A stretch of 64,000 nt of DNA from the NCBI RefSeq assembly GCF_963678635.1, contig NC_087062.1, positions 96,031,705-96,095,704 of the forward strand, read 5' to 3'. A model generated the notes under the pieces. The model did no database searches and had not been told where the DNA came from. It saw nothing but the letters and a program-made list of their open reading frames with translations. A program made the translations under genes and the position numbers. Shown in pieces: positions 22,045 through 33,372 of the stretch; position 1 is the stretch's first letter; each line of letters starts with the position of its first letter. Origin of the DNA: Symsagittifera roscoffensis. Its lineage: Eukaryota > Xenacoelomorpha > Acoela > Convolutidae.

Positions 22045-22230
22045 AATTACAATAGATTATAACCAATTAAAAATAGATTATTTCGCAACGAAAATAATTT
22101 TAATTTTCTTTCAAAAATAATCGATTATAATCGATTATTTTCGGATTTTATTGATTACAAAAATAGTATCATTATAGTCTGTTTTTAATCGATTACAATC
22201 GATTATTTTCAAAATTTATTGAGACAGACC
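22045..22230. repeat. ATCGAT-rich palindromic cluster
   Basis: Repeated ATAATCGATTATAATCGATT and AATCGATTACAATCGATT motifs, each self-complementary, within about 185 bp of AT-rich DNA. A related pair is near 41690-41752. Confidence 0.6.
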
Positions 22231-23344
22231 ACAAAACTTCAATTAAATCGATTATTGTTCATGGAACTCCGGTGCGGGAATGGCTAATCGGTGTTAAGAA
22301 TTCGCATAGTCTATTTAACAATTTATTCGTTAAGTGGTCTCGAAAAGAAAAAGTTCCTTTTAGCGGACTCGGAGACACCTCTGTTTTCCATCTGAAGTTT
22401 CCGTTGGATACTGCGAGCCCAGCGAGTTTCTTGAAGCTAAATAAAAACATAAATTGAATTTACACCCATCATTTGGAGCTGTTTTCTGATTTGATATTTT
22501 TTTGACTCAAGCAGTTATCACTTTTTTGGTTCTTAATTGTTTAAACAAAAATCATTTAAAAAAATGATGGCTTGAATTTTTTGTGGATGCTGTTTTAAAT
22601 TTTTAGCTGCTGTTTTTCTCGCTCTCGCTTCAGTTTGCTTCATGCTATGAATCCACAGTGGCATCTTTTTCTTCAATTTTTTTTCGGCATTTATATAACT
22701 TAAGCGTCTGAAATTTCCTGAAATTTCCTGGAAATTTCCTGATATTTTTCTGACGTAACCCTGAAAATCTAAGCTAACAGTAGAAAAAAATAAAGCCACC
22801 TTAAACTCGTTTCATAACTCCTTCAGTTTTTTAATTATATTTCCTGTTGGTAAAAACCAGTGTTGAAGCAAAATGTGCCGTGGAATTTCTGCCTACAAAA
22901 AAAAAACGATTGTTGATATTGAAGATATGTGAATTCAATTGTACTTCAGGACAAATTTTGAAATCAAGTTTATCGGACTATATAAGTACAAGCTGATAAA
23001 TTTCAACTGAAATTGATGCCAGGTATGCAACTCAGATACTAAGAAAAGAAATCAACATGAGCTCAGGTATGCAAAGCCGTCTGCAATTTTTGGTTGAAAA
23101 TGTTAATTATCCAATTTTTCTTAGTTTTAGTTCAAAATTTCTTACATTTGAGTTGACTTACAGTGATTATGCGTTTCTTCTTGATCAATTATAGACCCAG
23201 TTTGCTAGGAATAAGTTTTTTAAAGTTTTTGTATCTGCCCTGCTGGTGATAGAAGTTCAGCGCTGTTCCATATCAACACAACTGTTTGCATACGTGTATG
23301 AAAGTTAGGACCATTTTCGTCAATTTTCACCATCCTTTGTTTTT

Positions 23345-23790
23345 GTTCCGATTTTTGATAACAGTGACGGAAAATTTTCGCGCGGGTGATTTTTTCTCCT
23401 GAACATTTTTAAATTTTCAACTAGCCGTTTTGAACTAAAATTTGTTTTATTATTTGAGGACTATTGGTGCCCTATTCTCAAATCAATTTTACGGGTGGAC
23501 ATACTTAGCGCTGTTAACGCGTGAGTGGCTATTGAACGAGGCATAGATAGCGTTCCAGTTTAGTTATGTGCAACCTTTTTCAAAGTATCAAAAAGTTGGT
23601 AGACGCATAATATACGTTTTTGCGCTTTTCATTGCTAGTGGTGAATGAATCTAAAAAAAAAACATTTTAAAAAAATATATTTTTTAGAATTTCATCAAAA
23701 CCAAATTTTGTTGAAAAAATGACTTATTCTTGGTACCTTTAGGAGCAGTCGGAACATTCAGTTCTTTGCTCTAATGATAGCTGTTTTGTT
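23345..23790 (+). repeat. Dispersed repeat family F, copy 2
   Basis: Starts TGTTCCGATTTTTGATAACA, ends AGCAGTCGGAACATTCAG then AGCTGTTTTGTT, with the shared inner GTTAACGCGTGAG. The oldest-looking copy apart from copy 1. Confidence 0.55.
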
Positions 23791-23869
23791 GATCCTGTTA
23801 TCAAACTTTATGCGACAATTTTTAGTACAGTTAAATTAAGCATGGAATATTTGCCTTCATACGATTTTT

Positions 23870-24384
23870 GTTCCGACTTTCGATACGAAAGTTACGGAAT
23901 ATTTGTGCTCGGGTTGGATTTTTTTTCTTCAGACAAATTTCGTCTTTTTAACTATCAAATTTTGACGGATTTTTTTTATCATTAAAAGATTATTGTTTTC
24001 CTGAGCTTAAATTTGAAAAGATATTTCACCTTGATCATTTTTCGTAAGCTTATGGAAGTTTAAAGATTGCCATTTTGGCCAATTTGGGACAATTAACAAG
24101 CGATACATTTCGCTCTGTTAGCGCGTAAGCGGAGAATTAATCCGTCTTGGAAATCGTTCCAAATTGGTTGAAGCAGGCTTATTTGCTATAATTAATATGT
24201 TACAAGGAGCGAAATCTATCCTTTTGTACTTAATATGGCGTGTGGGTGATGAATTTCATAAAAAGTTTCAAATTTTATTTAAAAAGTTCTTTTTAATTGA
24301 TTACGTTTTTTTTATTACTGCTCCTTAAACCTTAAAAGGCAATCGGAACATTAAGAGCTTCGCCCTGATACGAGCAATCTGGTT
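23870..24384 (+). repeat. Dispersed repeat family F, copy 3
   Basis: Starts GTTCCGACTTTCGATACGAA and ends AGGCAATCGGAACATTAAG then CCCTGATACGAGCAATCTG. Shares the internal TTAGCGCGTAAGCGGAGA and AATCGTTCCAAATTG with copies 4 and 5. The 5' end is a perfect 7 bp hairpin (CTTTCG-ATA-CGAAAG with flanking A-T). Confidence 0.65.
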
Positions 24385-24531
24385 TAATATCAATCTCATT
24401 TAGCCTGTGTAGCTTAATTTGTTGCACATTTTCTCTATCGCAGGATGCAGAACGCTACTATATTCTACACTATACTCAAATTTATCAATATTTTCTTTTG
24501 ATAAGCGACAAAATTTTATCTCATAAGGTAA

Positions 24532-24602
24532 CTTCAGCCAGAAAACATCCTGTTTTTGGTCACGCACTTCAGCCAGAAAACATCCTGTTTTTGGTCACGC
24601 AA
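24532..24602. repeat. 35 bp tandem duplication
   Basis: ACTTCAGCCAGAAAACATCC through TTTTGGTCACGC is repeated exactly twice, end to end. Confidence 0.8.
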
Positions 24603-26051
24603 TCTATTTTTGGCCGGATAGACTCTTGCAACTTTTTAGTCCAATAATGATCCTATTCTTTCTCTCATTCCTTAAGTATATCACCATATCTCATAAAAAT
24701 GCTGGAAAAGGATTAAGTAAGGAGATCAATTTCATTATGCATATTCCTAAAGTAGTCTGATTATAAGAATTAGTCATGTTTTCCACAAATATTTTGGAGG
24801 ATAGTTATGAAATACGATTGGTTCGTATGAAATTTTCTTGCAATCAAATAGAATAGTATTAAAAGCCAGAAAACGGAATACGACAATGTATATGAAACTC
24901 TGCACAGGTCGCACTGTCAACAAATTTAGATTTCTAATGTACAGTTTTCGTTTGCTCGGATGTGATTATACTTCCGATTTCTGCATGAAATGTGGCTATA
25001 GTTTTCCAGAGGAATAGGTCCAATTTTGCAGAAGTTTTCGATTATGTTGCTCGCTGAATCAGGCATAATCCAGAACGTTTCTGGAATTGGGCATTTTTAA
25101 GTTCATTTGAATCAAATAGGATTTCAACGGTTTTCCAAAGTTAACGTTTTTCTTAATTATTTTACCAGCTCTAAATTGATATCAAAAATTGTTGCTTCAA
25201 AAATTTTCTTGATAAATCAGGTTTTTCAAGCCATGGCGCTTTTCTGTCCCCAAAATTAAAAAGGAACCAAAAATTGCTGCTTAGTAACTTAAGAGTTTGA
25301 TCTTGAATGTTTTGCCCAAATATTATTTGTCCCTGTTTTTGATCAAGGTTTTTGAACCCAACTTAAGATCGTCTTCATCTTTTCGATGACATGGAATGAA
25401 TGAGAAGATTTGTTTTGACTTCGACATCTTGAAAAGACACATGAAATAGGCACAACGAAGTCTATGAAAAACGAAAAAGAATCATGACGCGAATTAATAC
25501 ACAAGTTACAATTTGTCTTTTTTCAAGTGAGGTTCGTTCTTAGTTTTCCAGGAAAAATCTGTATCAAACGGTAAAAAACCAAGCTCGCTATTTTGGCTAC
25601 AAGTTGATTTGAAAACAAGCTTAAACAGCTTCGAACAAATGAAATATATCCAGCATTTTCAAGGATGAACGCAGTGATTGAAAAGCTGATAAGTCAATAC
25701 AAAGAAAAGACAAGGAAAAACTCAGGGATGAATCTAAATATTAAAAAAAAGTAAACACGCTTAGGAATACAGTTAAAAAACCAGCCAAAAATAAATTGCT
25801 TACAATTTGACGAACTCATTAAGAAAAGACATTTCAAAACAGTTGGTTGAATTTTTCAATTTAGCACAGCGCACCAATTGAAAGATTACTTAAGACTGTA
25901 TTTCACAGCGGCACTTTGTTGAAGCCAATAATTAATGGGACGTTTGTGGAAAATGTTTTCCAGCTTGTCTCAAAAATGCAAATGTAATTTCATTGTACAA
26001 GAAAAGGGGTCAAAAAATGGTTGCTCCAATTAACATCCTTTTTCACAATTA

Positions 26052-26457
26052 AGGAACCAGATCTAAACTAGTATTTTTCATTGGTTATTATTATGATATT
26101 TTATCTCTATGAAATATTAAATACTAACCAACCATACTCCATCAAACTAACAACCCACTTATTTGTAAGTGTTGAAACTACTTGTAGTTTTAACACCAGA
26201 GCAATTTGAATTAAACATGGAATACAGTTGTTCTCACTCTGGAACTAACTCGCAATAAGCCAGTATACTCTAGATCTATTGAACCTAGCAGAGACTAGTT
26301 AAACACCCTGAGACTAGTAGATATAAGAGTATGATTAGGATCGGTATTAGACTAAGAAGTTGCACGAATCTATCCGGCCGAAAACAAGATAGCGTGACGA
26401 GCAGACGGTGTACCCTATCCGAAATTACTCTATGTGTTAGAGATCCATCCTAACTCA
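26052..26457 (+). repeat. LTR 1 of the tandem LTR element
   Basis: 406 bp, (A)GGAACCAGATCTAAAC to CATCCTAACTCA; the first T of the usual TGGAACC is A here. It contains the 13 bp hairpin at 26169-26196 and the conserved GATAGCGTGACGAGCAGACG segment. The primer-binding site TGGTGCGATC follows after two bases. Confidence 0.8.
26169..26196 (+). promoter_or_regulatory. LTR hairpin (13 bp stem)
   Basis: GTGTTGAAACTAC, loop TT, GTAGTTTTAACAC. All 13 positions pair, one as G-U. The equivalent stem in the 53 kb element differs in sequence but pairs fully as well. Confidence 0.7.
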
Positions 26458-26548
26458 TCTGGTGCGATCAAAAAGTCTCGAACAGACCTTAACTAACCTA
26501 GATTTAGAAAAAATAGATTAGAATTAAACAAATACAACATTTAAAAAA

Positions 26549-26806
26549 ATGTTAAGTGACAAAAATTTAGTAGAAATGTCTCCACGACTCAATAGATCAC
26601 AGCCAATTATCCGAACAATACGAGAACTACCCAGTATTGGAAGAATACCTCGGACAAGAGACGACGTACAACTAGGAAGAAATCTACCAATCGATTTCAT
26701 GATTGTACGACAAAAACGAGATCAAATTTTTATATTTAGAATACTTCCAGCGGTAAATTCAAATTTTCATTTCCTGACATATTATTTGAAGAATTATCTT
26801 CAATAA
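26549..26806 (+). CDS. Small ORF 1 of the LTR element (copy 1), unknown
   Basis: 85 codons, first ATG after LTR and primer-binding site, starting MLSDKNLVEMSPRLNRSQPI. About 60% identical to the 77-codon ORF at 53625 in the young element; identities cluster in LNRS, RTI-ELP-IGR, NLP, MIVRQK and FIFRIL. Rich in arginine; no signal peptide or membrane span. Copy 2 (31797) differs by one residue. Function unknown. A conserved frame between diverged subfamilies suggests a real peptide, or the first exon of a spliced protein. Confidence 0.5.
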   Translation: MLSDKNLVEMSPRLNRSQPIIRTIRELPSIGRIPRTRDDVQLGRNLPIDFMIVRQKRDQIFIFRILPAVNSNFHFLTYYLKNYLQ

Positions 26807-27085
26807 ACTTTCATGGCGCTAAACCTAATAATTGTACAATAACGACTGATAAAAACAACACTTGTCGTTTTCCTTAAATCAGCTGTAAATTAAATAACAT
26901 CTTGAAAAAATTTTTATTGAATATAAAATACAAAAGTTAGTTAGTATAAATCATAAGTGTTAGTATATATAAATCATCCTTTCATCCCAGCTTTATCACA
27001 TAAAACATAACAGCAAATCTCAAAACATTAACATCATCAAAACTAAACACTTGATTTGTTCTTCATTTAAACCTTTACCTAAAAG

Positions 27086-27399
27086 TTATCAAGGCTTATC
27101 CTTGTTTTCATTTAAATTGAATTTACTTAAAAAATAAGATCAACAAGGCTTCCCTTGGATCTTTAAATTAATTTCACTTAAATTAAAATAAATTAACTTT
27201 ATTTAAATATTCTGATCCTCAATGCTTCCCTTGGATCTTTAAAATTAATTTCACTTAAATCACTTAAAGTAAAACAAATTATCTTTATCTAAATATTCAG
27301 ATCATCAAGGCTTCCCTTGGATCTTTCATTCACCTTTATTTCAATTAAATTTCATTTCATTAATTTTATATCCTGATCATCAAGGCTTATCCTTGGATC
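27086..27399 (+). repeat. Leader hairpin array (five units)
   Basis: Five copies of a stem-loop of the form GATCATCAAGG-CTTAT-CCTTGGATC, starting near 27086 (shorter), 27138, 27214, 27300 and 27375. The stem is 5+4 bp with a 2 nt bulge. Spacers are AT-rich (about 75-86 bp period). Lies in the untranslated leader between small ORF 1 and ORF 2. Confidence 0.75.
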
Positions 27400-27539
27400 A
27401 AATAGAACAATTTTGTTTTCCCCCACACATTTAGTAAAGTGTCTAACGACCTCAAACGTCAATTCACTAGCCAACCCTTCCTCAAGACCCAGAACTAATA
27501 GAAATTTTCCAATCAAACTAACTATTCTAATTAGGATAA

Positions 27540-27874
27540 ACAGTGAAGAACTTCGGTTATTCATCCTTCACTTGACCCCCCCTCTTACCTGACCCAGGAT
27601 TATACGTATACTTAGTAAGTTTAAAATATTATATAACGAACTACTTGTGTTCTATTTATACCTGAACCTTGTGGATCGATTTACTATTCTCCAACCCTTG
27701 AACACAATTACTACCCCTAAGTAAGATTAAGTAAGTTAACACCTTAACTTAGACTAGCCACGAGAAAATAAAAATCATTCTTCGGAATCGATATACGCTT
27801 TTCTATCCAACCCAACAATACGACCCAAGTTAAGCTAACCACAAAACAAACGTAAGAACTAACAGTTTAAGGCA
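27540..27874 (+). promoter_or_regulatory. Conserved leader segment
   Basis: GTGAAGAACTTCGGTTATTC onwards is nearly identical to 54415-54787 of the other subfamily, although the ORFs on both sides have diverged much more. It includes a hairpin GTGAAG...CTTCAC. No open frame of note. Likely an RNA signal for packaging, splicing or translation. Confidence 0.5.
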
Positions 27875-28135
27875 TTGGAAATCATTAACCCAAATATTGC
27901 ATCCATCATCCTAAACCTTATGTCAAGAGACAATTTAGGAAACAAACAAACAATCATAATACACAATCGTTTAATTAACGACGAAAAATACGACCTCGTA
28001 ATAACACCACACAGACAAACAATAGGATACATACGAACAAAAAGACAAACACAAGGAAAGAAAATTATTAACAAACAAAAACAAGTTATTAGGAAACGAT
28101 TTTCAAAACGAAGAAACGCAATACCAAAAAACTGA
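27875..28135 (+). pseudogene. Basic ORF 2 of the LTR element (copy 1), truncated
   Basis: 86 codons ending in a stop where the homologue at 54788 continues to 155. The shared stretch is NLGNKQTII and YDLVITPHRQTIGYIRTKRQ followed by many Lys/Arg. The homologue's ATG corresponds to the second Met here (MSRDNLGNKQ). Strongly basic, so it may bind nucleic acid; no named domain. A C-terminal half and all of gag have been deleted. Confidence 0.5.
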
Positions 28136-28732
28136 ATTTAAAAGTTGACACAAATTAATTTACAAACACTCCGACAATAAGTGTACGTACATTTTAGACA
28201 CCATTTTGAGCACAAAAAAATAAAGTTTAAGACACAAAGTGCACGAAAAACCCTCGAAAAACAGGCCAAAAATGGCACAGTTTTTAATGGACTTTAGGTC
28301 AAATTTTTCAATTTTTTCAAAAAATCTGGAAACTATATTTTGCGAGACGCAAGATCAAGCATATAAGACCCAGGTTAGTTAATAAAAGCAGCCCCAGAAG
28401 ATCAACAGAGAAAAATTCGCGTCCCAAACCAAACCTCTGAAATCCACCAAAAAACAAGAAATTTGGACATATTTTTCCAAATTATTCAAAACTAGAGCAA
28501 AAAATTAAAATTCTAAGCAAGTTGGGCCCTAGAGATGACTATTGGCTAGGACTAGAATAAAAAATTAGATGAATACATTTTAAATTGCGCTAGGGAGAAA
28601 TTTTTTAAGATTTCAAAATAATGAAAAACAAAGAAAATGCAAAGTGAGAAAAAAAAATTGTTTGATAACAGAGTTTGAGCGTAGCAGTACTTTGCACCCC
28701 GATAAACACCTACTGCAACCTCCACCGAATAC
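28136..28732 (+). other. Non-coding scar in LTR element, copy 1
   Basis: Occupies the place where gag begins in the 53 kb element but shows no gag similarity. A/T-rich, no open frame of note, no recognised motif. Also present in copy 2 (33373-33968). Confidence 0.5.
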
Positions 28733-28990
28733 ATGGACACCTATTTAGTATTATGCATGGATTGCTTAACTTGCCAATTAAACAAAAATACACAAGGTTA
28801 TTGTCAACCCACTAAAGAAACAATATGTTATAATCTACCACTATATACCCACGATGAAGATCACTTTCATCATCCGCAAATTTTAAAACCAGCTTCCGGT
28901 ACACACGCCGTATGGATTTTAAAAAGAGACAAAAAACAACGAAATTTACCAGTAAGTAACAAAAAAATTAATACAAAGACAAAATATTAA
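28733..28990 (+). pseudogene. Possible integrase zinc-finger remnant (copy 1)
   Basis: 85 codons with MDCLTCQLNKNTQGYCQ near the N-terminus. C-x2-C-Q-x-NK is the form seen at the end of the HHCC zinc-binding part of Ty3/Gypsy integrases. The rest (HDEDHFHH, AVWILKRDKKQR) is not a recognisable integrase core, so a deletion probably joined two parts. A duplicate is at 33969 with three changes. Identity uncertain. Confidence 0.35.
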
Positions 28991-29267
28991 TTCCCAAATA
29001 AATTGCCCGATTTACCCCAGCTAAAATTTGAAAATCGGAAACATATTTTTTTAATTTGAAAAGGACCGCATCAAATAATTGATAAACCCACTGATGTTGC
29101 AAACAAACTTTAAGGCTTAAGCAAAAAAAATTGTTCAACATCGAAACAATCTTTTACCTTATTACCCAAAAGAGTCCGCACTTCGAGAACTTACTCAACT
29201 ATACTCTTTTACAGGACTTAAAGATTTTAAAAATAGCTCAAAAAAACATCAAAATTAAAGCACTGAT

Positions 29268-29498
29268 GTGTACCCCATCCAAAAACAATTAGATAAAAAG
29301 GACAAAGAACTTCCCAAACAAATATCAAAAAACTTAGACAACAAAAAAATCACTCAAACAGAAAGAAAAAATCGAAAATTAGAAGAAAAATTATACCACA
29401 AGATCAAAAAGAAAAATCTCCACATAGACAATCATCGCGACTGTGTAATCAGCCACGAAAAGATTACAAAACATTCATCCAGCAATCTAAAATATTAA
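29268..29498 (+). pseudogene. Lysine-rich remnant ORF
   Basis: 76 codons with heavy Lys, Asn and Gln content. The matching stretch of copy 2 at about 34505 has a base change next to the ATG that gives a stop, so the frame is not maintained. Probably a decayed part of a longer element protein. Confidence 0.25.
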
Positions 29499-29979
29499 AG
29501 AAAGTTCAATTTCAAAAACACTTTAAATTAATTAACATTTTCACCTCTTGAAGATATTTTCATGGACCAAAAATTTTCTCAAATTTCATGCTGAAAAGAA
29601 TTTGAACAAACTAGTTCAAATTTAGCCAATCAGAAGCTTTTCCGAATCATCACCTTATTTCTAACACGACTTCTCTAGCCGACAAATAACCACCCTCAAG
29701 CTAATCTCTAACTATTACTTTAAGACCTCCAGGTCAAAAATAAGCAACCCGCTCAATTTTGACAACTGAAATAAGCAAAACCTCAATATTACGACCCTCC
29801 TCTGTCAACTAGAACAAAAATCAACAATATTGTAGCTTAGACTGCGAAACACTCTCAAGCAAAAATATTAAATTAGCCTAAAGAACAAAATCGACATGAT
29901 CATTTAGCCTAAAGTCAAATAACTCTCAAATACCCCCGATCATCCAATAAATAAAATAAAACAAGGAAATACCTTAATA

Positions 29980-30177
29980 GCCCTCCAAACTTCCCCTCAC
30001 CAAAAGTTGCTTAAACCCAACCTACTTGTCAAAAAACCAATAAATAACCCGACCACACTCGAATTGCTTTGGCCACTTCTCCAAACTAAATACATCATTC
30101 GCTTACTAGCTAAACTAATAACAACATCAGAAATAATCCACGACGTTTTTCCCATGGATTCTTCCCCGACGAATAAG
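29980..30177 (+). pseudogene. C-terminal remnant of the 599 aa orphan protein (copy 1)
   Basis: Encodes ELLWPLLQTKYIIRLLAKL and SEIIHDVF, matching the last 40 residues of the orphan ORF at 57719-59518 (LLWPLLQTKNIIRILAKL, HDIFPHGFFPDD). One C is missing relative to copy 2, so the end reads in another frame here. The stop is followed directly by a splice donor, as in the intact element. Confidence 0.65.
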
Positions 30178-30260
30178 GTAAGTACGAATTAAATAAATTA
30201 TTCTAATAAATTCGAAACAAAACTAACAATTCTTAATAAATGTTTTCTTTTTTTCTTTAG
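30178..30260 (+). other. Putative 83 nt intron after the last stop (copy 1)
   Basis: Donor AG|GTAAGTACGAATT, acceptor TTTTTTTCTTTAG. Same position and similar sequence as introns at 35416-35498 and 59522-59601. Confidence 0.5.
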
Positions 30261-31209
30261 TCTTCACAGGTACAATCATCAATCATCTACAAAAGAGAAA
30301 AACGAAACAAAAAACAGAAAACTTTTTCTAGAATCATAAATTTAGATGAACCAATTACAATAAATTAAGCAGTAAAGTTTACCCCCAAAACAGCACTAAA
30401 TTGATAAATGAACTCTTTCCCCATATGCAATAAATATTCTTAAAACGAAAATAAATTGATAATTTCATCCCACCAAAGAAAGGCGTGAATTTAATAATTT
30501 CAAAGTAGTAAATTAATAAAAATTGCCCTAAAATTAAAGCAGTACTAACCTTTTCAAAGACGCTTCTTTGTAGTTTTAAATTTTCACTCGCCCATAAATT
30601 CTATCCAAGTTCGCATTTCTCGCCCACAAAGATTTGTTTAAAATAGTGAATTTAACTTTTAACTTTCACTGATAATAACTCTAACCAGTTTAAACATTTC
30701 AAAATTTCCTTTAACCCGGCTGGAAAGGAATTATATAATAATCCAAACTAACCAACGCAAGCTTACTAAACACCACAAACCACAACCTAACGGCATGACT
30801 AAGAAAAGAAAACGCATGATACCCAAACCGGATTAAAACAAGCTTACAACTGGATTTAATATTCTCTCAAAAATAACCGAACTAGAGAAGAACACTTTTG
30901 CGATAAAAATTAATACAAGATCATAACTAAAAACAGAATTAACAAAGATTTGTATATGTAAATAATACAATGCAGTATATAGATTACATACAGCCCAAAG
31001 ACGAGCAGCAAGGAATTTGACAACCCAATCACACTCCAACTACGGAATGGCAAAATACACCCGATTTGCTGCCTACAGTCACTACACTCAACGGATTTAA
31101 AGTACGACTTGGCATCGCAGCAAAGGAAACCCATTGCAACAGAACAATGGCCATCTCGATGTTCAAGTAAACGTACAGATCCAAGTCACCAGCACTGCAT
31201 CCGAAGTCG
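30261..31209 (+). other. 3' untranslated part of LTR element, copy 1
   Basis: No coding sequence seen. Contains the conserved TTAACCCGGCTGGAAAGGAA and the segment ending AGTCGAA where the duplication breakpoint lies. Confidence 0.5.
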
Positions 31210-31310
31210 AAATGTTTTCCAGCTTGTCTCAAAAATTCAAATATAATTTCATTGTACAAGAAAAGGGGTCAGAAAAAGGTTGCTCCAATTAACATCCTTT
31301 TTCACAATTG

Positions 31311-31705
31311 TGGAACCAGATCTAAGCTCGTATTTTTCATTGGTTATTATTATGATATTTTATCTCTATGAAATATTAATTACTAACCAATCATACTCCA
31401 TCAAACTAACAACCCACTTATTTGTAAGTGTTGAAACTACTTGTAGTTTTAACACCAGAGCAATTTGAATTAAACATGGAATACAGTTGTTCTCACTCTG
31501 GAACTAACTCGCAATAAGCCAGTATACTCTAGATCTATTGAGCCTAGCAGATACTAGTTAAACACCCTGAGACTAGTAGATATAAGAGTAAGATTAGGAT
31601 TAAGAAGTTGCACGAATCTATCCGGCCGAAAACAAGATAGCGTGACGAGCAGACGGTGTACCCTATCCGAAATTACTCTATGTGTTAGAGATCCATCCTA
31701 ACTCA
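31311..31705 (+). repeat. LTR 2 of the tandem LTR element
   Basis: 395 bp, starting TGGAACCAGATCTAAGC. It lacks the ATCGGTATTAGACT stretch present in the other LTRs. It is a duplicated 5' LTR, because the same 100 bp host-like flank precedes both it and LTR 1. Confidence 0.8.
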
Positions 31706-31796
31706 TCTGGTGCGACCAAAAAGTCTCGAACAGACCTTAACTAACCTAGATTTAGAAAAAATAGATTAGAAGTAAACAAATACAACATTTAAAAAA

Positions 31797-32054
31797 ATGT
31801 TAAGTGACAAAAATTTAGTAGAAATGTCTCCACGACTCAATAGATCACAGCCAATTATCAGAACAATACGAGAACTACCCAGTACTGGAAGAATACCTCG
31901 GACAAGAGACGACGTACAACTAGGAAGAAATCTACCAATCGATTTCATGATTGTACGACAAAAACGAGATCAAATTTTTATATTTAGAATACTTCCAGCG
32001 GTAAATTCAAATTTTCATTTCCTGACATATTATTTGAAGAATTATCTTCAATAA
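31797..32054 (+). CDS. Small ORF 1 of the LTR element (copy 2), unknown
   Basis: 85 codons, one residue different from the copy at 26549 (Thr for Ile in the ELPS-GRIPR stretch). See that entry and the homologue at 53625. Lies about 90 bp after LTR 2. Confidence 0.5.
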   Translation: MLSDKNLVEMSPRLNRSQPIIRTIRELPSTGRIPRTRDDVQLGRNLPIDFMIVRQKRDQIFIFRILPAVNSNFHFLTYYLKNYLQ

Positions 32055-32324
32055 ACTTTCATGGCGCTAAACCTATTAATTGTACAATAACGACTGATAA
32101 AAACAACACTTGTCGTTTTCCTTAAATCAGCTGTAAATTAAATAACATCTTGAAAAAATAATAATTGAATATAAAATACAAAAGTTAGTTAGTATAAAGC
32201 ATAAGTATTAGTATCCTTTCATCCCAGCTTTATCACATAAAACATAACAGCAAATCTCAAAACATTAACATCATCAAAACTAAACACTTGATTTGTTCTT
32301 CATTTAAACCTTTACCTAAAAGTT

Positions 32325-32640
32325 ATCAAGGCTTATCCTTGTTTTCATTTAAATTGAATTCACTTAAAAAATAAGATCAACAAGGCTTCCCTTGGATCTT
32401 TAAATTAATTTCACTTAAATTAAAATAAATTAATTTTATTTAAATATTCTGATCATCAATGCTTCCCTTGGATCTTTAAAATTAATTTCACTTAAATCAC
32501 TTAAAGTAAAACAAATTATCTTTATCTAAATATTCAGATCATCAAGGCTTCTCTTGGATCTTTCATTCACCTTTATCTCAATTAAATTTCATTTCATTAA
32601 TTTTATATCCTGATCATCAAGGCTTATCCTTGGATCAAAT
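32325..32640 (+). repeat. Leader hairpin array (copy 2)
   Basis: The same five stem-loops (CAAGG-CTTAT-CCTTG type) as at 27086-27399, with small changes. Confidence 0.7.
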
Positions 32641-33111
32641 AGAACAATTTTGTTTTCCCCCACACATTTAGTAAAGTGTCTAACGACCTCAAACGTCGAT
32701 TCACTAGCCAACCCTTCCTCAAGACCCAGGACTAATAGAAATTTTTCAATCAAACTAACTATTCTAATTAGGATAAACAGTGAAGAACTTCGGTTATTCA
32801 TCCTTCACTTGACCCCCCCTCTTACCTGACCCAGGATTATACGTATACTTAGTAAGTTTAAAATATTATATAACGAACTACTTGTGTTCTATTTATACCT
32901 GAACCTTGTGGATCGATTTACTATTCTCCAACCCTTGAACACAATTACTACCCCTAAGTAAGATTAAGTAAGTTAACACCTTAACTTAGACTAGCCACGA
33001 GAAAATAAAAATCATTCTTCGGAATCGATATACGCTTTTCTATCCAACCCAACAATACGACCCAAGTTAAGCTAACCACAAAACAAACGTAAGAACTAAC
33101 AGTTTAAGACA

Positions 33112-33372
33112 TTGGAAATCATTAACCCAAATATTGCATCCATCATCCTAAACCTTATGTCAAGAGACAATTTAGGAAACAAACAAACAATCATAATACA
33201 CAATCGTTTAATTAACGACGAAAAATACGACCTCGTAATAACACCACACAGACAAACAATAGGATACATACGAACAAAAAGACAAACACAAGGAAAGAAA
33301 ATTATTAACAAACAAAAACAAGTTATTAGGAAACGATTTTCAAAACGAAGAAACGCAATACCAAAAAACTGA
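33112..33372 (+). pseudogene. Basic ORF 2 of the LTR element (copy 2), truncated
   Basis: 86 codons, identical in protein to the copy at 27875. Truncated relative to the 155-codon homologue at 54788. Confidence 0.5.

Larger units (their letters stand above)
22260..25950. other. Intergenic, repeats only
   Basis: No gene or exon recognised. Holds family F copies at 23345-23790 and 23870-24384, a run of GAAATTTCCT repeats near 22711-22745 and a 35 bp direct duplication at 24532-24602. Open frames are short and resemble nothing. Confidence 0.55.
25951..31209 (+). mobile_element. LTR element, tandem copy 1 (non-autonomous, internally deleted)
   Basis: First of two collinear 5.24 kb copies. It starts with about 100 bp of flank (AAATGTTTTCCAGC), then LTR1, primer-binding site, a small ORF, a leader with hairpin repeats, a basic ORF and remnants of further coding DNA, and ends about 235 bp before the expected 3' LTR at GTCGAA. 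There is no gag and no polymerase. Same family as the element at 53127-61488. The duplicate begins with the same flank at 31210, so both LTR and flank were copied together. Confidence 0.8.

Noticed and set aside
27086-27399. CRISPR-like look of 25 bp palindromic repeats with similar spacing
   Set aside because: Eukaryotic context, AT-rich non-unique spacers, no cas genes, and it sits inside an LTR element leader.
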